From Clostridia bacterium (GTDB taxonomy: Bacteria; Bacillota; Clostridia; Christensenellales; Borkfalkiaceae), in assembly GCA_017421905.1 (NCBI GenBank), contig JAFOHH010000121.1, positions 1 through 21,533 of the forward strand: DNA of 21,533 nt, in the 5' to 3' direction. The number at the start of each line of letters is the position of its first letter. Within the stretch, counting starts at the first letter, position 1. The notes below the pieces were generated by a model, which searched no databases, was not told the origin of the DNA, and worked only from the letters and a program-made list of their open reading frames with translations. A program made the position numbers and the translations under genes. Shown in pieces: positions 1 through 7,481 of this stretch.

Positions 1-484
1 CGTATTTCGTAAGCTTGCCTGCTTTTTTTAGGGCGACGAAATCCTTTTGACGCATTGCCTCGTAAACGGCAACGGCGACGGTGTTGGAAAGGTTGAGAGA
101 GCGCGCGTCTTCTCGCATGGGGAGGCGCACCGTTTTATCGTAATTTTTAAGCAACAATTCTTCGGGGAGGCCTCTCGATTCCGGTCCAAACATTAAAAAG
201 GCGTCTTCTTCGTATTCTACCTCGGTATAAACGTAGCGGGATTTAGTGGAAAAATAGTGCACCTTTGCCCCGGGATAGCAGTCGTAAAAGGCTTGCAGAT
301 TTTCGTGAATTTTTACGTCTAACAAATGCCAGTAATCTAGGCCGGCACGCTTCATTTTTTTATCGTCCAGCGCAAAGCCGAGGGGCTTTATGAGGTCGAG
401 CGAGGCACCCGTTGCCGCGCAGGTACGCGCAATGTTGCCCGTGTTTTGGGGGATTTCCGGTTCGTATAAAACGATATGTAGCAT
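1..484 (-). CDS. trmL: tRNA (cytidine(34)-2'-O)-methyltransferase TrmL, SPOUT family (3' end cut by window edge)
   Basis: Predicted to methylate the 2'-O of the wobble nucleotide of tRNA-Leu isoacceptors using S-adenosylmethionine. The protein begins MLHIVLYEPEIPQNTGNIAR, the usual TrmL/CspR opening. It carries the SPOUT motif 2 (MFGPESRGLP, about residues 107-116) and motif 3 (LPMREDARSLNLSNTVAVAV, about residues 125-144), which form the trefoil-knot SAM site. About 161 codons are visible with no stop, so only the last few residues should be missing, as the family is about 155-165 residues long. The ATG at 484 follows an AGGAG six bases upstream. It lies 64 bases downstream of the nitrilase-like gene on the same strand and is probably co-transcribed or has a weak promoter of its own. 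The family call is firm; the exact tRNA substrates are inferred. Confidence 0.93.
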   Translation of the reverse strand, partial: MLHIVLYEPEIPQNTGNIARTCAATGASLDLIKPLGFALDDKKMKRAGLDYWHLLDVKIHENLQAFYDCYPGAKVHYFSTKSRYVYTEVEYEEDAFLMFGPESRGLPEELLLKNYDKTVRLPMREDARSLNLSNTVAVAVYEAMRQKDFVALKKAGKLTKY

Positions 485-548
485 GGTGTTTCTCCTGTGA
501 AAAATTGATAATTTGAGGGAATATTTTAGTAAAAAGCTTGGGCTTGGG

Positions 549-1178
549 TTAGCGTTCGGTGCGGGCGATGCCGCGCGTAGAATGGGTGGATGGGTAGGAA
601 AACCGTTCGCCCGTTAAGCGAAAAACCGTACCGTTTTTGCAGGTAGTGGAAAGAGTGCCTTGCTCCGTGGCAAAATGAGCAATTTCCCCCGAAAGGGATA
701 AAATAGGCACGCCGCAAAGATGGGCGAGCGCCGCCGTAATAAGGGGCGTTTGCGCGGTTTGCGTTTGAGAAAGGTGCAAAATTAAATCGCTATCGCACAC
801 GGAAAGAGCGTGGACGACCTCGTAGCGGAAGAGGTCTTGACCGACGATTGCGCCGACGTTTCCCCCTGCCGTATGATATACGCGAACTGCAGATCGGCGA
901 AAATTTGGGGAGGAAAGCTCGTCGGTAACGCCGAGAAGCGTTCCTTGCTCTGCCGCCGCTAGCGAGCGGTAAATAGTGCCGCAATTATCCGTTTCCAAAT
1001 AACAAAAAAGAGCGGAGCTCGTACGGGCGGAAAGTGCTGCAAAGGTGGAAAGGGTTGCCGTTTCCCCCGATAGCTCGGCGCGGTAGGACACCCTGCCGAG
1101 CGATTTTCCAAATACCGAAAGGGCGGCTTCCGTTTGTACGGCGTGCGGCGCACTTTCCGGATATACTGCAATTTCCAT
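549..1178 (-). CDS. Nitrilase-fold (carbon-nitrogen hydrolase-like) protein lacking catalytic residues
   Basis: About 209 residues. The middle reads like the core of a carbon-nitrogen hydrolase: a TIYRSLAAAEQGTLLG stretch resembling the 'lyNs..v....G.ilg' strand pair, then GAIVGQDLFRYEVVHALSV and DSDLILHL matching the family's 'GvxICyDlrfPE...la..GAdlil' block, then a GVPILSLSG segment. The catalytic Cys of that block is a Gly here (about residue 113), and the Lys expected some 25-30 residues earlier is not seen (TDEL in its place). It is therefore probably not an amidase; a structural or binding role is inferred. An upstream in-frame ATG at 1184 exists, but GGGGG sits six bases before the ATG at 1178, so that start is preferred. 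The protein is shorter than usual nitrilases (about 260-300). Specific function unknown. Confidence 0.6.
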   Translation of the reverse strand: MEIAVYPESAPHAVQTEAALSVFGKSLGRVSYRAELSGETATLSTFAALSARTSSALFCYLETDNCGTIYRSLAAAEQGTLLGVTDELSSPNFRRSAVRVYHTAGGNVGAIVGQDLFRYEVVHALSVCDSDLILHLSQTQTAQTPLITAALAHLCGVPILSLSGEIAHFATEQGTLSTTCKNGTVFRLTGERFSYPSTHSTRGIARTER

Positions 1179-1328
1179 AACCATCCCCCGAAAGACAATT
1201 ACTATACTGTATGCAAGCGGAGGACGTTTTGCGCGGGCGGCACGCTAAAAATTACAGGGAAACCGATAAGCGCATTTAGATTTTTATAAATATTGCAACG
1301 TTAGTTTTGTTAGGTTTTCTATGAAAAA

Positions 1329-2297
1329 TCAGTCCCAGCAAACTTCGCTTGCAAGGGCTTTAAGCGTTTGTAAATCTTCTGCCGCGAAAACGGCGTCTTT
1401 AATGCGTTTGCCACCGCGAACGCCGTGCAAATACGCAACGAATTGTTTGCGGAAATTGATGGCGGCAAAGCGATGATCGGGATAAACCGCGGCAATTTCG
1501 TCCAGCTGGGCTTGTATGATAGAGGCAAAATCGGGACGAGGGGTAGCGGTAAAATCGCAAAACAGGCGGGGGTTAAACATTGCGCCCCTTGCAAGCATAA
1601 TGCCGGCTGCGCCCGTTTCTGTAAGCATTTTTTCGCCTTCTTCTACCGAAAAAATACCGCCGTTTGCAATGACGGGAACGGTAACGGCGTTGACTGCCGA
1701 GGCAATTTCTTTATAGTTGGGCTCGCCCGAATAGTACGCCTCCCTTACCCTGCCGTGCACGGTGATCATTGCCGCGCCTGCGCCTTCCATTCTCTTGGCA
1801 AATTCCTGCGTTACGTAGGCGTTTTCGGTAAGGCCGATGCGCATTTTTACCGTAATGGTTTTGCCCGTTTTGGTTAATTCTTTTACGATGCGCTCGGCAA
1901 GAAGGGGTTCTTTTAATAGGGCACTCCCCTCCCCGTTTTTAACGAGTTTGGGAACGGGACAGCCCATATTTACGTCGATAATATCGAATTTAGATAGAGC
2001 GGGGAGCTCTACCGCGCGGCGCATAATATCGGGCTCTCTGCCGAAAATTTGCGCACTAGAGGGGCTTTCTTGTTTGCCGATAGAAAGCAGTTCTTCCGTT
2101 TTTTCGCTACCGTAAACAAGCCCCTTGCAGGAAACCATTTCAGTTACGGTAAGACCTGCGCCGAGGCGGCGAACCATATTGCGAAAGGGGGCATCCGTAT
2201 AGCCGGCAAGGGGTGCCATAAACACGTTGTTTGCCGTTTGAAAGCCACCTATATTAATCTTTTTTTGAAAGAGTCCAGTACGCGTCATATTCTTCAT
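1329..2297 (-). CDS. dusB: tRNA-dihydrouridine synthase, DusB type
   Basis: FMN-dependent enzyme that reduces uridines in the tRNA D-loop with NADPH. The 322-residue protein shows the family landmarks: VFMAPLAGYTDAPFR (FMN-binding opening of the TIM barrel), a glycine-rich GAGLTVTEMVSCKGL segment, QIFGREPD, and the active-site DVNMGCPVPKLVKNGEGSAL, with the catalytic Cys in NMGCP. Further on are VKMRIGL, TVHGR and ANGGIFS, the FMN phosphate site. The gene overlaps the end of the yabN/mazG gene by 44 bases in another frame, so translation is probably coupled. An alternative ATG nine bases further in (2288) is preceded by GGATGAAG and may be the real start. Dus has no fixed place in the spoVT-yabM-yabN cluster, so its link to that cluster is positional. 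Confidence 0.94.
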   Translation of the reverse strand: MKNMTRTGLFQKKINIGGFQTANNVFMAPLAGYTDAPFRNMVRRLGAGLTVTEMVSCKGLVYGSEKTEELLSIGKQESPSSAQIFGREPDIMRRAVELPALSKFDIIDVNMGCPVPKLVKNGEGSALLKEPLLAERIVKELTKTGKTITVKMRIGLTENAYVTQEFAKRMEGAGAAMITVHGRVREAYYSGEPNYKEIASAVNAVTVPVIANGGIFSVEEGEKMLTETGAAGIMLARGAMFNPRLFCDFTATPRPDFASIIQAQLDEIAAVYPDHRFAAINFRKQFVAYLHGVRGGKRIKDAVFAAEDLQTLKALASEVCWD

Positions 2298-3660
2298 CCG
2301 TTAGTTCGCCCATTTTTTTGCCGTCGGCTAAAATGCGTTTTTCCATATTCGTAAAACGGCGAACGAATTTGTCCGTGCCTTCCTTAAGTACCATTTCCGG
2401 GTGCAAGCCAAGGTGAGAAACCACGCAAGCTGCGGCAAGCAAAAAGTCGCCGCATTCTTCGCGGATGCGGTCGGGATTGTTTTCGCTAACCGCCTCTTCT
2501 ACCTCTGCCGTTTCTTCCTTTAATTTTGCCATGACGTCTGCAAAGGTTTTCCAGTCGAAATTAACCTTTGCCGCGCGAGATTTGGTTTTTTCCGCACGGA
2601 GCAGCTGCGGGAGGCAGGTGGGTAAATCTAAAAGCGTTTCCGACGCCAGTTTTTGCGATTTTTCCACCTTTTTATTGCGATTCCAAATGGCGAGAGCCTC
2701 CTCTGCCGAGGTGGTTTTTTCCGTGCCGAATACGTGCGAGTGGCGGAAAATAAGCTTTTTGCAAACGCGCGTGGTTACGTCGTCGATATCAAACGAGCCT
2801 TCTTCCTTTGCCATAACGGCGTGGAAGGCACTTTGCATTAACACGTCGCCGCTTTCCTCTTCTAAATTGTCCGCATCGCCGCTATCGATAGCGTTTACCA
2901 GCTCGTAGGCCTCTTCAATCATATTTTGGCGAATGGTTTCGTGCGTTTGCTCTCTATCCCACGGGCAACCGTTGGGGAGGCGGAGCATGCGGATAATTTC
3001 TACCAGGTCGTAAAAATCGTAGCGCTGCTTGGATAAAAACTCCGCCTTGGGGAGGTAGAGCGTTGCGCCCGTTCCGTACGATTTTACGCGGTCGATTTCA
3101 TACAAAAGCATTTGCTTTACGCTTCCGTCAACGCAAAAATAAACGGGGGTTTCTTCTCCAAACAAATTAGATAAATGCAACTTTACCTCCGACGCGGTAA
3201 AGGCGGTATCCACGTCGTAAACGGCGAGCGGCAAGGTAAAGCGGGCGTTTTCTTCTACGTCGTAAGCGGAAACGGCGGTGTAGGTGAGGTCGCCCGTGCG
3301 TTGCAATACTTGAGAGAGCTTGGAAACGCCGTCGATAAAGGTAATCGGCTTGCGCTTATTCAGTAAAATTTTAACCGAACGGTCTTCGGCAAGCGCGCCG
3401 TCTACAAGGTAGCAGGTGTTTGCCGTTTTTGCCGCGGTAAGCGCAGCGGAAGCAAGGTTTTTATTGAGCGAATCGAAATTACGGCTCTTTTCGTAAACGC
3501 TATCCAGCGTGCCGTAAGCGATGCCGCGCTCCTTTAAAAAAGCGGCAATATGGTTTTTTTCCGTTTTGACGAGGACGAGTTCGGAATTTTGAATAGCCTC
3601 GTATGCGGCGAGCGTGCAATCTTCTGCGCGCGTTCCCATACCGATGACGGTGAGTTTCAT
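2254..3660 (-). CDS. mazG: YabN-type fusion: tetrapyrrole-methylase-like domain + MazG nucleoside triphosphate pyrophosphohydrolase
   Basis: 468 residues, close to Bacillus YabN (about 490). The N-terminal part (about 1-215) looks like a degenerate tetrapyrrole methylase: the usual GxGPGD loop reads GMGTRAED. The rest holds two MazG halves. The first has CPWDREQTHETIRQN (232-246), the metal-binding EEAYE (249-253) and EESGD (268-272). The second repeats the pattern as EETAEVEEA and EECGDFL. MazG hydrolyses (d)NTPs to NMP and pyrophosphate and is thought to clean nucleotide pools. The ATG is preceded by AAAAGGAG with good spacing. The order spoVT-yabM-yabN matches the Bacillus subtilis arrangement. 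What the methylase-like domain does is not known from sequence. Confidence 0.93.
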   Translation of the reverse strand: MKLTVIGMGTRAEDCTLAAYEAIQNSELVLVKTEKNHIAAFLKERGIAYGTLDSVYEKSRNFDSLNKNLASAALTAAKTANTCYLVDGALAEDRSVKILLNKRKPITFIDGVSKLSQVLQRTGDLTYTAVSAYDVEENARFTLPLAVYDVDTAFTASEVKLHLSNLFGEETPVYFCVDGSVKQMLLYEIDRVKSYGTGATLYLPKAEFLSKQRYDFYDLVEIIRMLRLPNGCPWDREQTHETIRQNMIEEAYELVNAIDSGDADNLEEESGDVLMQSAFHAVMAKEEGSFDIDDVTTRVCKKLIFRHSHVFGTEKTTSAEEALAIWNRNKKVEKSQKLASETLLDLPTCLPQLLRAEKTKSRAAKVNFDWKTFADVMAKLKEETAEVEEAVSENNPDRIREECGDFLLAAACVVSHLGLHPEMVLKEGTDKFVRRFTNMEKRILADGKKMGELTDEEYDAYWTLSKKD

Positions 3661-3757
3661 AAACGTGCTCCTTTTGTGTATCGTAGTGCCGCGAAAGCGG
3701 CGGCTTGTAAAAATATCTTTCCCCTGCGGTTCGTATAAAAAACTTTCCCCCTAGGGC
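3661..3757 (-). other. yabM-yabN intergenic leader with a small hairpin
   Basis: This 97-base gap between yabM and yabN holds a five-base-pair hairpin (GCCGC-TTTC-GCGGC) without a T-run, two imperfect copies of AGGGGAAAG, and the yabN ribosome binding site AAAAGGAG. No convincing housekeeping promoter or terminator was found. Confidence 0.35.
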
Positions 3758-5359
3758 TTATCCCTTTTGCAATTTACGCAACAGAGGTTTTTTGCAAAAG
3801 AAAACTGCGGCGTGCAATAGTAAATATACGCCTGCCGTAACCGAAAACCCCAAAAGCAGATGGAAAAGGGGACTTTTGAGAACGGCGGAGGCGGCTTTTC
3901 CTACCGCGGCGGAGAAAAAGGCCGCAAAAGCCTGTGCCGCGGTTTGCAAGGCAAACCGTTTGCGAGCCTTACTAGTTGTTTTTCCTTTCATACTATATAC
4001 CAAATTGAAAAAAGTTGCAACAAAATAACCGACGATTGCCGAAATTGGCAAGGAAAAAATGCCTATTCCCCGCAAAAGCAGAAAAAAAGACAAGAATACT
4101 TCTACCAGGCAGGAGATTCCGAGAGCAAAAGCCGAGCGGCGTGCCTTACCCTGCGAAATTAAAACGGCGTTGCCCGTTTGCACGATGGAAAGCAAGGGGA
4201 TTTGGAGGGAGGAAAGGCGAAGCAATCTAGCGGAGAGGGCGACTTCTTGCAAAGAAAGCTGAAAAAAGAGCAGGCGGGATACGGGCAAGGCGAAAAAGGC
4301 AAGAAAGGCGCAGGCAGGCAAAGCGATAAACAGCGTTAAGCGGTAGGAGGAGAGGAGGCTTTCTTCCCCTTTGGGGACGGGCGGAGCGGTAACAGTCTGG
4401 GTGTTTCCCCAAAGGGGGTTAGAGGTGTTTTGCCCCGTTTTAGAAAGGGGCGGCGTGGATTTGTTTTTGGCAAGAACGGGCAACGCCGCAACTGCTATGC
4501 CGTAGCAAAGCGCAACGGGAACTCCTACCACCGAGGTTACGCCGCCGAAATACGCCCCGTACTGCGCGGTGGCGTTTGCCGCTCTTCGGGAGAGGAGGGG
4601 TATGGTATAAAATCCGCTAATCACTCCCGAAAGAGGGGGTAAAATGCCGATGAAAACAACGGGAAGCAGACTTTTTAACAACGTTTGCAGATAGGGCGTT
4701 TGAGAGGAAAGAGATAGCTTTGGGAGCTTTCCGCACCGTTTACGATAAAAAAGGAATAAAAACAGCGCGGCTGCGCCTTCGCTAACCGAAACGCCAAGCG
4801 TTGCACCTGCCGCCGCTTTTACGGGAGAAGGCAACAAGGCGTGTGCAAAAAACAGTCCTACGCCAAGCTTTACTACCTGCTCTACCAGCTGAGAAAGGGC
4901 GGTGGGAAGCATGTTCATTTTCCCCTGAAAATAACCGCGAATGGAGGCAAAGGTGGATACGAAAAACACAGAGGGCGCTAAGGCTAGGTAACAATAGCGT
5001 GCATCGGCGTTTCCCTGCAAGCGGGCGAGCGGTCGGCTAAAAATCGCCATGAGCAACGCAAAGAAAAAGCCGATGGCAGGGAGCAAGGTAAGGGCGGCGC
5101 GCAGCATTCGTTTCCCCTCTTCTTCCTCTCGTTCGGCAACGAGCTTGGATAGCACGGTTGGCACGCTTGCACCCGACAACGTAAGGAGCATTCCGTATAC
5201 GGGAAACACCATTTGATATACGCCAAGCCCATAGCTGCCGAGAAGATTTGTAAGCGGAACGCGGTATACTGCGCCTATCATTTTTGCCGCAAAACTGCCG
5301 ATTGCAATGATAGCCGCGCTTTTTACGAGCGCGGCGGTTTTGGGGTTTTTGCTTTTCAT
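3758..5359 (-). CDS. yabM: YabM/SpoVB-like polysaccharide (lipid-linked oligosaccharide) flippase, MOP superfamily
   Basis: About 533 residues from the chosen ATG. It is a very hydrophobic protein with roughly 12-14 membrane segments. The first, KSAAIIAIGSFAAKMIGAVY, is followed by RVPLTNLLGSYGLGVYQMVF, a signature of the SpoVB/YabM/YtgP family of membrane exporters related to MurJ. A Pro/Ser/Thr-rich loop (KNKSTPPLSKTGQ onward) sits between central helices and is longer than usual. The reading frame is open back to a TTG at 5440, eight bases after spoVT. The ATG at 5359 is preferred because family members start 10-15 residues before the first helix; neither start has a good ribosome binding site. 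An eight-base-pair hairpin lies just upstream. Position between spoVT and yabN supports yabM. The substrate is unknown, presumably a lipid-linked wall or cortex precursor. Confidence 0.85.
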   Translation of the reverse strand: MKSKNPKTAALVKSAAIIAIGSFAAKMIGAVYRVPLTNLLGSYGLGVYQMVFPVYGMLLTLSGASVPTVLSKLVAEREEEEGKRMLRAALTLLPAIGFFFALLMAIFSRPLARLQGNADARYCYLALAPSVFFVSTFASIRGYFQGKMNMLPTALSQLVEQVVKLGVGLFFAHALLPSPVKAAAGATLGVSVSEGAAALFLFLFYRKRCGKLPKLSLSSQTPYLQTLLKSLLPVVFIGILPPLSGVISGFYTIPLLSRRAANATAQYGAYFGGVTSVVGVPVALCYGIAVAALPVLAKNKSTPPLSKTGQNTSNPLWGNTQTVTAPPVPKGEESLLSSYRLTLFIALPACAFLAFFALPVSRLLFFQLSLQEVALSARLLRLSSLQIPLLSIVQTGNAVLISQGKARRSAFALGISCLVEVFLSFFLLLRGIGIFSLPISAIVGYFVATFFNLVYSMKGKTTSKARKRFALQTAAQAFAAFFSAAVGKAASAVLKSPLFHLLLGFSVTAGVYLLLHAAVFFCKKPLLRKLQKG

Positions 5360-5367
5360 ATGTAACG

Positions 5368-5388
5368 CTTTTCGGACACGCCGAAAAG
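5368..5388 (-). promoter_or_regulatory. Perfect 8-bp hairpin eight bases upstream of the yabM ATG
   Basis: The arms CTTTTCGG and CCGAAAAG enclose a five-base loop. The hairpin lies inside the N-terminal extension that would be read if the TTG at 5440 were used. It has no T-run, so it is not a terminator. It may affect translation initiation of yabM or processing of the spoVT-yabM mRNA. Confidence 0.45.
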
Positions 5389-5448
5389 ACGTTTTTGCCT
5401 GCAACGATTTAAGGGATGCGACAATTTTTATAAGCGGCAACTGAATAA

Positions 5449-5988
5449 TTAATCGAAACGGCGGGCGAGAAAAGCGGAGGCGTTTTTAGCCACGAGCAGT
5501 TCGCATTCGCTAAGCGATTCTTCCCTGCCAGATACAAGCGCAACGCAACCGAGAAGATCGCCACCCGATACGATAGGAACGATGATTTGAGCGGCAACGT
5601 GCATAATTTCCTTGCGAAACAAGGGTACGACGCGCCCGTCTTGACGGGAGGTAATACGCGTAGTACGCTCTCGCATCAGCTGCTCTAATTCTTCCGAAAC
5701 GGGCTCTCCGACGAGAGTTTTTGCATCCTTACCGGCGGCGGCGATTACGGCGTCGCTATCGAAAATAACGGCGGTGAGGTCGGTTACCTCGTGCAGTGAT
5801 TCGGCAAGGGCACTAGCCTCCCCCTCGATGCCGGCAAGGGGGGAATATTTGCGAAATAACACGTCTTCTCGGTCGGTATAAATTTCGAGGGGATCGCCCT
5901 CCTTTATGCGCAGGGTTTTGCGAATTTCCTTGGGGATAACGACTCTGCCGAGTTCGTCTATTCTTCTTACGATTCCGGTTGCTTTCAT
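5449..5988 (-). CDS. spoVT: Stage V sporulation protein T (AbrB-family forespore transcription regulator)
   Basis: 179 residues, against 178 in Bacillus subtilis. The N-terminus MKATGIVRRIDELGRVVIPK is the near-invariant SpoVT swapped-hairpin AbrB DNA-binding domain (residues 1-50), followed by a GAF-like domain (about 55-178) containing AVIFDSDAVIAAAG and IIVPIVSGGDLLGCVALVSG. In spore formers SpoVT tunes sigma-G-dependent forespore genes. The frame is open upstream to an ATG at 6033, but conservation puts the start at 5988. The best ribosome binding site, AAGGAG, is an unusually long 13 bases upstream and lies inside an 18-bp hairpin (described separately). Its presence argues that the organism, or a recent ancestor, sporulates. 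yabM begins downstream on the same strand. Confidence 0.96.
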   Translation of the reverse strand: MKATGIVRRIDELGRVVIPKEIRKTLRIKEGDPLEIYTDREDVLFRKYSPLAGIEGEASALAESLHEVTDLTAVIFDSDAVIAAAGKDAKTLVGEPVSEELEQLMRERTTRITSRQDGRVVPLFRKEIMHVAAQIIVPIVSGGDLLGCVALVSGREESLSECELLVAKNASAFLARRFD

Positions 5989-5993
5989 ACGAT

Positions 5994-6049
5994 AAAAAAA
6001 TCTCCTTCCTTTACAAATTTGCACTGTTAGCATTTGTAAAAAAAGGAGA
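5994..6049 (-). terminator. 18-bp hairpin plus T7 run overlapping the spoVT ribosome binding site
   Basis: In the minus-strand transcript two 18-base arms (6032-6049 and 6001-6018) pair along their whole length with only two G-U wobbles, around a 13-base loop. Seven T residues (6000-5994) follow directly. This is the shape of an intrinsic terminator for the upstream transporter gene. The 3' arm is also the only Shine-Dalgarno sequence of spoVT, so any read-through RNA that escapes termination would have it base-paired. Confidence 0.72.
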
Positions 6050-6056
6050 TATATAC
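6028..6056 (-). promoter_or_regulatory. Possible sigma-G-like promoter for spoVT
   Basis: GTATA (6052-6056) fits the sigma-G -35 consensus GHATR. It is followed after 17 bases by AATGCTA (6028-6034), a 5 of 7 match to CATWHTA. spoVT is a sigma-G gene in Bacillus. A start a few bases downstream would fall in the loop of the hairpin above, so the resulting mRNA would lack its 5' arm. The match is weak and AT-rich background could produce it. Confidence 0.35.
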
Positions 6057-6134
6057 TTTATTTTTTATTTGTTTTGCGCTTGTTGAAAAGCGAGGATCTT
6101 CTTTTACCAAACAGTAAAAGCAGAATTGATACAA

Positions 6135-7427
6135 TTAAATGTTTTTGGTTTTCATTTTGCGCGCAAGGAGGGTTAAAACGAGCATAAGCGCGTAAAGCGT
6201 GCCGATGGTGATAAACACCGCAGACCACCCGAACGCATCCTTTACAAAGCCGAATAAAATGGCTTGGAGGGCTGCGCCCATATAAACCGCCCAATCGAAC
6301 ACGCCGACGACGGTGGAGGAAAAGGCTCTGCCGCCGATATCCCCTGCGATTGCCCAAACGACGCCCGTGATCATGCTGGATACGCCGAGGAAGAAGAGGA
6401 TGACGCTTGCGAGCGTTTGCGTTTTGATAAAGGCGAAACATATCATTCCGCAGAAGGTTACGATGGATGCAATAACGAGCATGGGTTCGCGCTTGCCTTT
6501 TAAAAGCTTATCGGTAATAAGCGGGAAAAGGAACATTGCGCACGTTTGCCCGATGGGGAGCAGGATAGAACTGAAAATACCGTCTTTAATAGCGAGACCG
6601 AGCTCTTCGGTAAAATAGGTAGGAATCCAGGTGAGGAGTCCGTAGCGCCCCACGCCTGCAATAGCGGAAATAAGGCAGAATACGATAACCTTGGGTTCGC
6701 TAAACAGCACCTTATAGGGGTATAAAAAGCCCTTTTTCGTGATATCCTCTTGCTCGGTAGGTTCGCCATCTGCATTTGCTTCTACGAAAGGTGCAAGGCC
6801 GACGTCTTCGGGTTTTTCCTTAAAAAAGAAGAAAAACGCAACGAGCATTAAGACCATAGGGATCATAGGATAACGGAAAGCGGCGCGCCAGCCCCATTCC
6901 GGATTTAAGCTTAAGCAAAGCAAAATGGTAAGATAGGTTACTACCTGTGCCGAGCCCGAAAATGCCGTTGCAAAGCCCGAGGCAAAGCCACGTTTCGCTT
7001 TGGGCCACCACTTGTTAAGAACGCCCAGACCGTTTGCCCATACCATGGATTGGAAAAAGCCGTTTAAGCCCCAAAGCACGGCGATAACGGGGATGGAATG
7101 TTGAAAGGAAATGACGACGTTTACGATTGCAGATGCGGCTACGCCGAACATCATAAAACGTTTATAGCCAAAAAACGCGCCCAGTCTGCCGTTTACGAGT
7201 TGGCCGAAGGCATAGCACCAAAAAAGAGCCGAGGAAACCACCCCGATTGCCGCCGTTTTGGAGTTAAATTCTTCTGCCATTTGCGTCATAACGAGGTTGA
7301 TATTTTGCCTACCGTTATAAAAGAATAGATAGGTTAAGCCAAAGCTGAGGAGCATAAGCCAGCCCCAAAGCTTAAATTTTTTGTAATCTTGCTTGGAATA
7401 GCCAAACGTGTTTTCCGTTTTTTCCAT
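6135..7427 (-). CDS. MFS transporter of the organophosphate:phosphate antiporter (OPA) type
   Basis: 430 residues, about 12 membrane helices. It resembles GlpT/UhpT/UhpC: an Arg in helix 1 (YNGRQNINLVM, R40) and one in the helix-7 region (RYGLLTWIPTYF, R261) line up with the two phosphate-binding arginines of GlpT. The NGFFQSMVWANGLGVLNKWW segment matches the OPA 'NGWFQG' region. The His found in helix 5 of GlpT appears replaced (AFSGSAQVV). A Glu/Asp-rich cytoplasmic loop (about 215-232) joins the two halves. Likely an importer of a phosphorylated organic compound, or a UhpC-like sensor; the substrate cannot be told. An in-frame start exists at 7454, but AGGAG six bases before the ATG at 7427 decides the start. 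It has its own promoter and is divergent from purC. Confidence 0.88.
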   Translation of the reverse strand: MEKTENTFGYSKQDYKKFKLWGWLMLLSFGLTYLFFYNGRQNINLVMTQMAEEFNSKTAAIGVVSSALFWCYAFGQLVNGRLGAFFGYKRFMMFGVAASAIVNVVISFQHSIPVIAVLWGLNGFFQSMVWANGLGVLNKWWPKAKRGFASGFATAFSGSAQVVTYLTILLCLSLNPEWGWRAAFRYPMIPMVLMLVAFFFFFKEKPEDVGLAPFVEANADGEPTEQEDITKKGFLYPYKVLFSEPKVIVFCLISAIAGVGRYGLLTWIPTYFTEELGLAIKDGIFSSILLPIGQTCAMFLFPLITDKLLKGKREPMLVIASIVTFCGMICFAFIKTQTLASVILFFLGVSSMITGVVWAIAGDIGGRAFSSTVVGVFDWAVYMGAALQAILFGFVKDAFGWSAVFITIGTLYALMLVLTLLARKMKTKNI

Positions 7428-7441
7428 TTTTTCTCCTGTTT

Positions 7442-7454
7442 TTGCAACGTGCAA
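7442..7454. promoter_or_regulatory. Inverted repeat TTGCA-ACG-TGCAA in the transporter leader
   Basis: A 13-base symmetric element lies between the transporter promoter and its ribosome binding site. Its position fits an operator, but the arms are only five bases and no regulator gene is adjacent. Confidence 0.3.
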
Positions 7455-7481
7455 AAAATGCTGTAAAATTTCACTTTTTAT

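Noticed and set aside
3700..3757. Sigma-F-like promoter (GTTTT, 15 bases, GGGAAAGATA) upstream of yabN
   Set aside because: The -10 matches 9 of 10 consensus positions, but the consensus is loose, yabN is not a known forespore gene, and the -35 is poor. Not listed as a promoter.
5989..6033. N-terminal extension of SpoVT starting at 6033
   Set aside because: The ATG lies in the hairpin with no ribosome binding site, and the conserved SpoVT start MKATGIVRRI begins at 5988.
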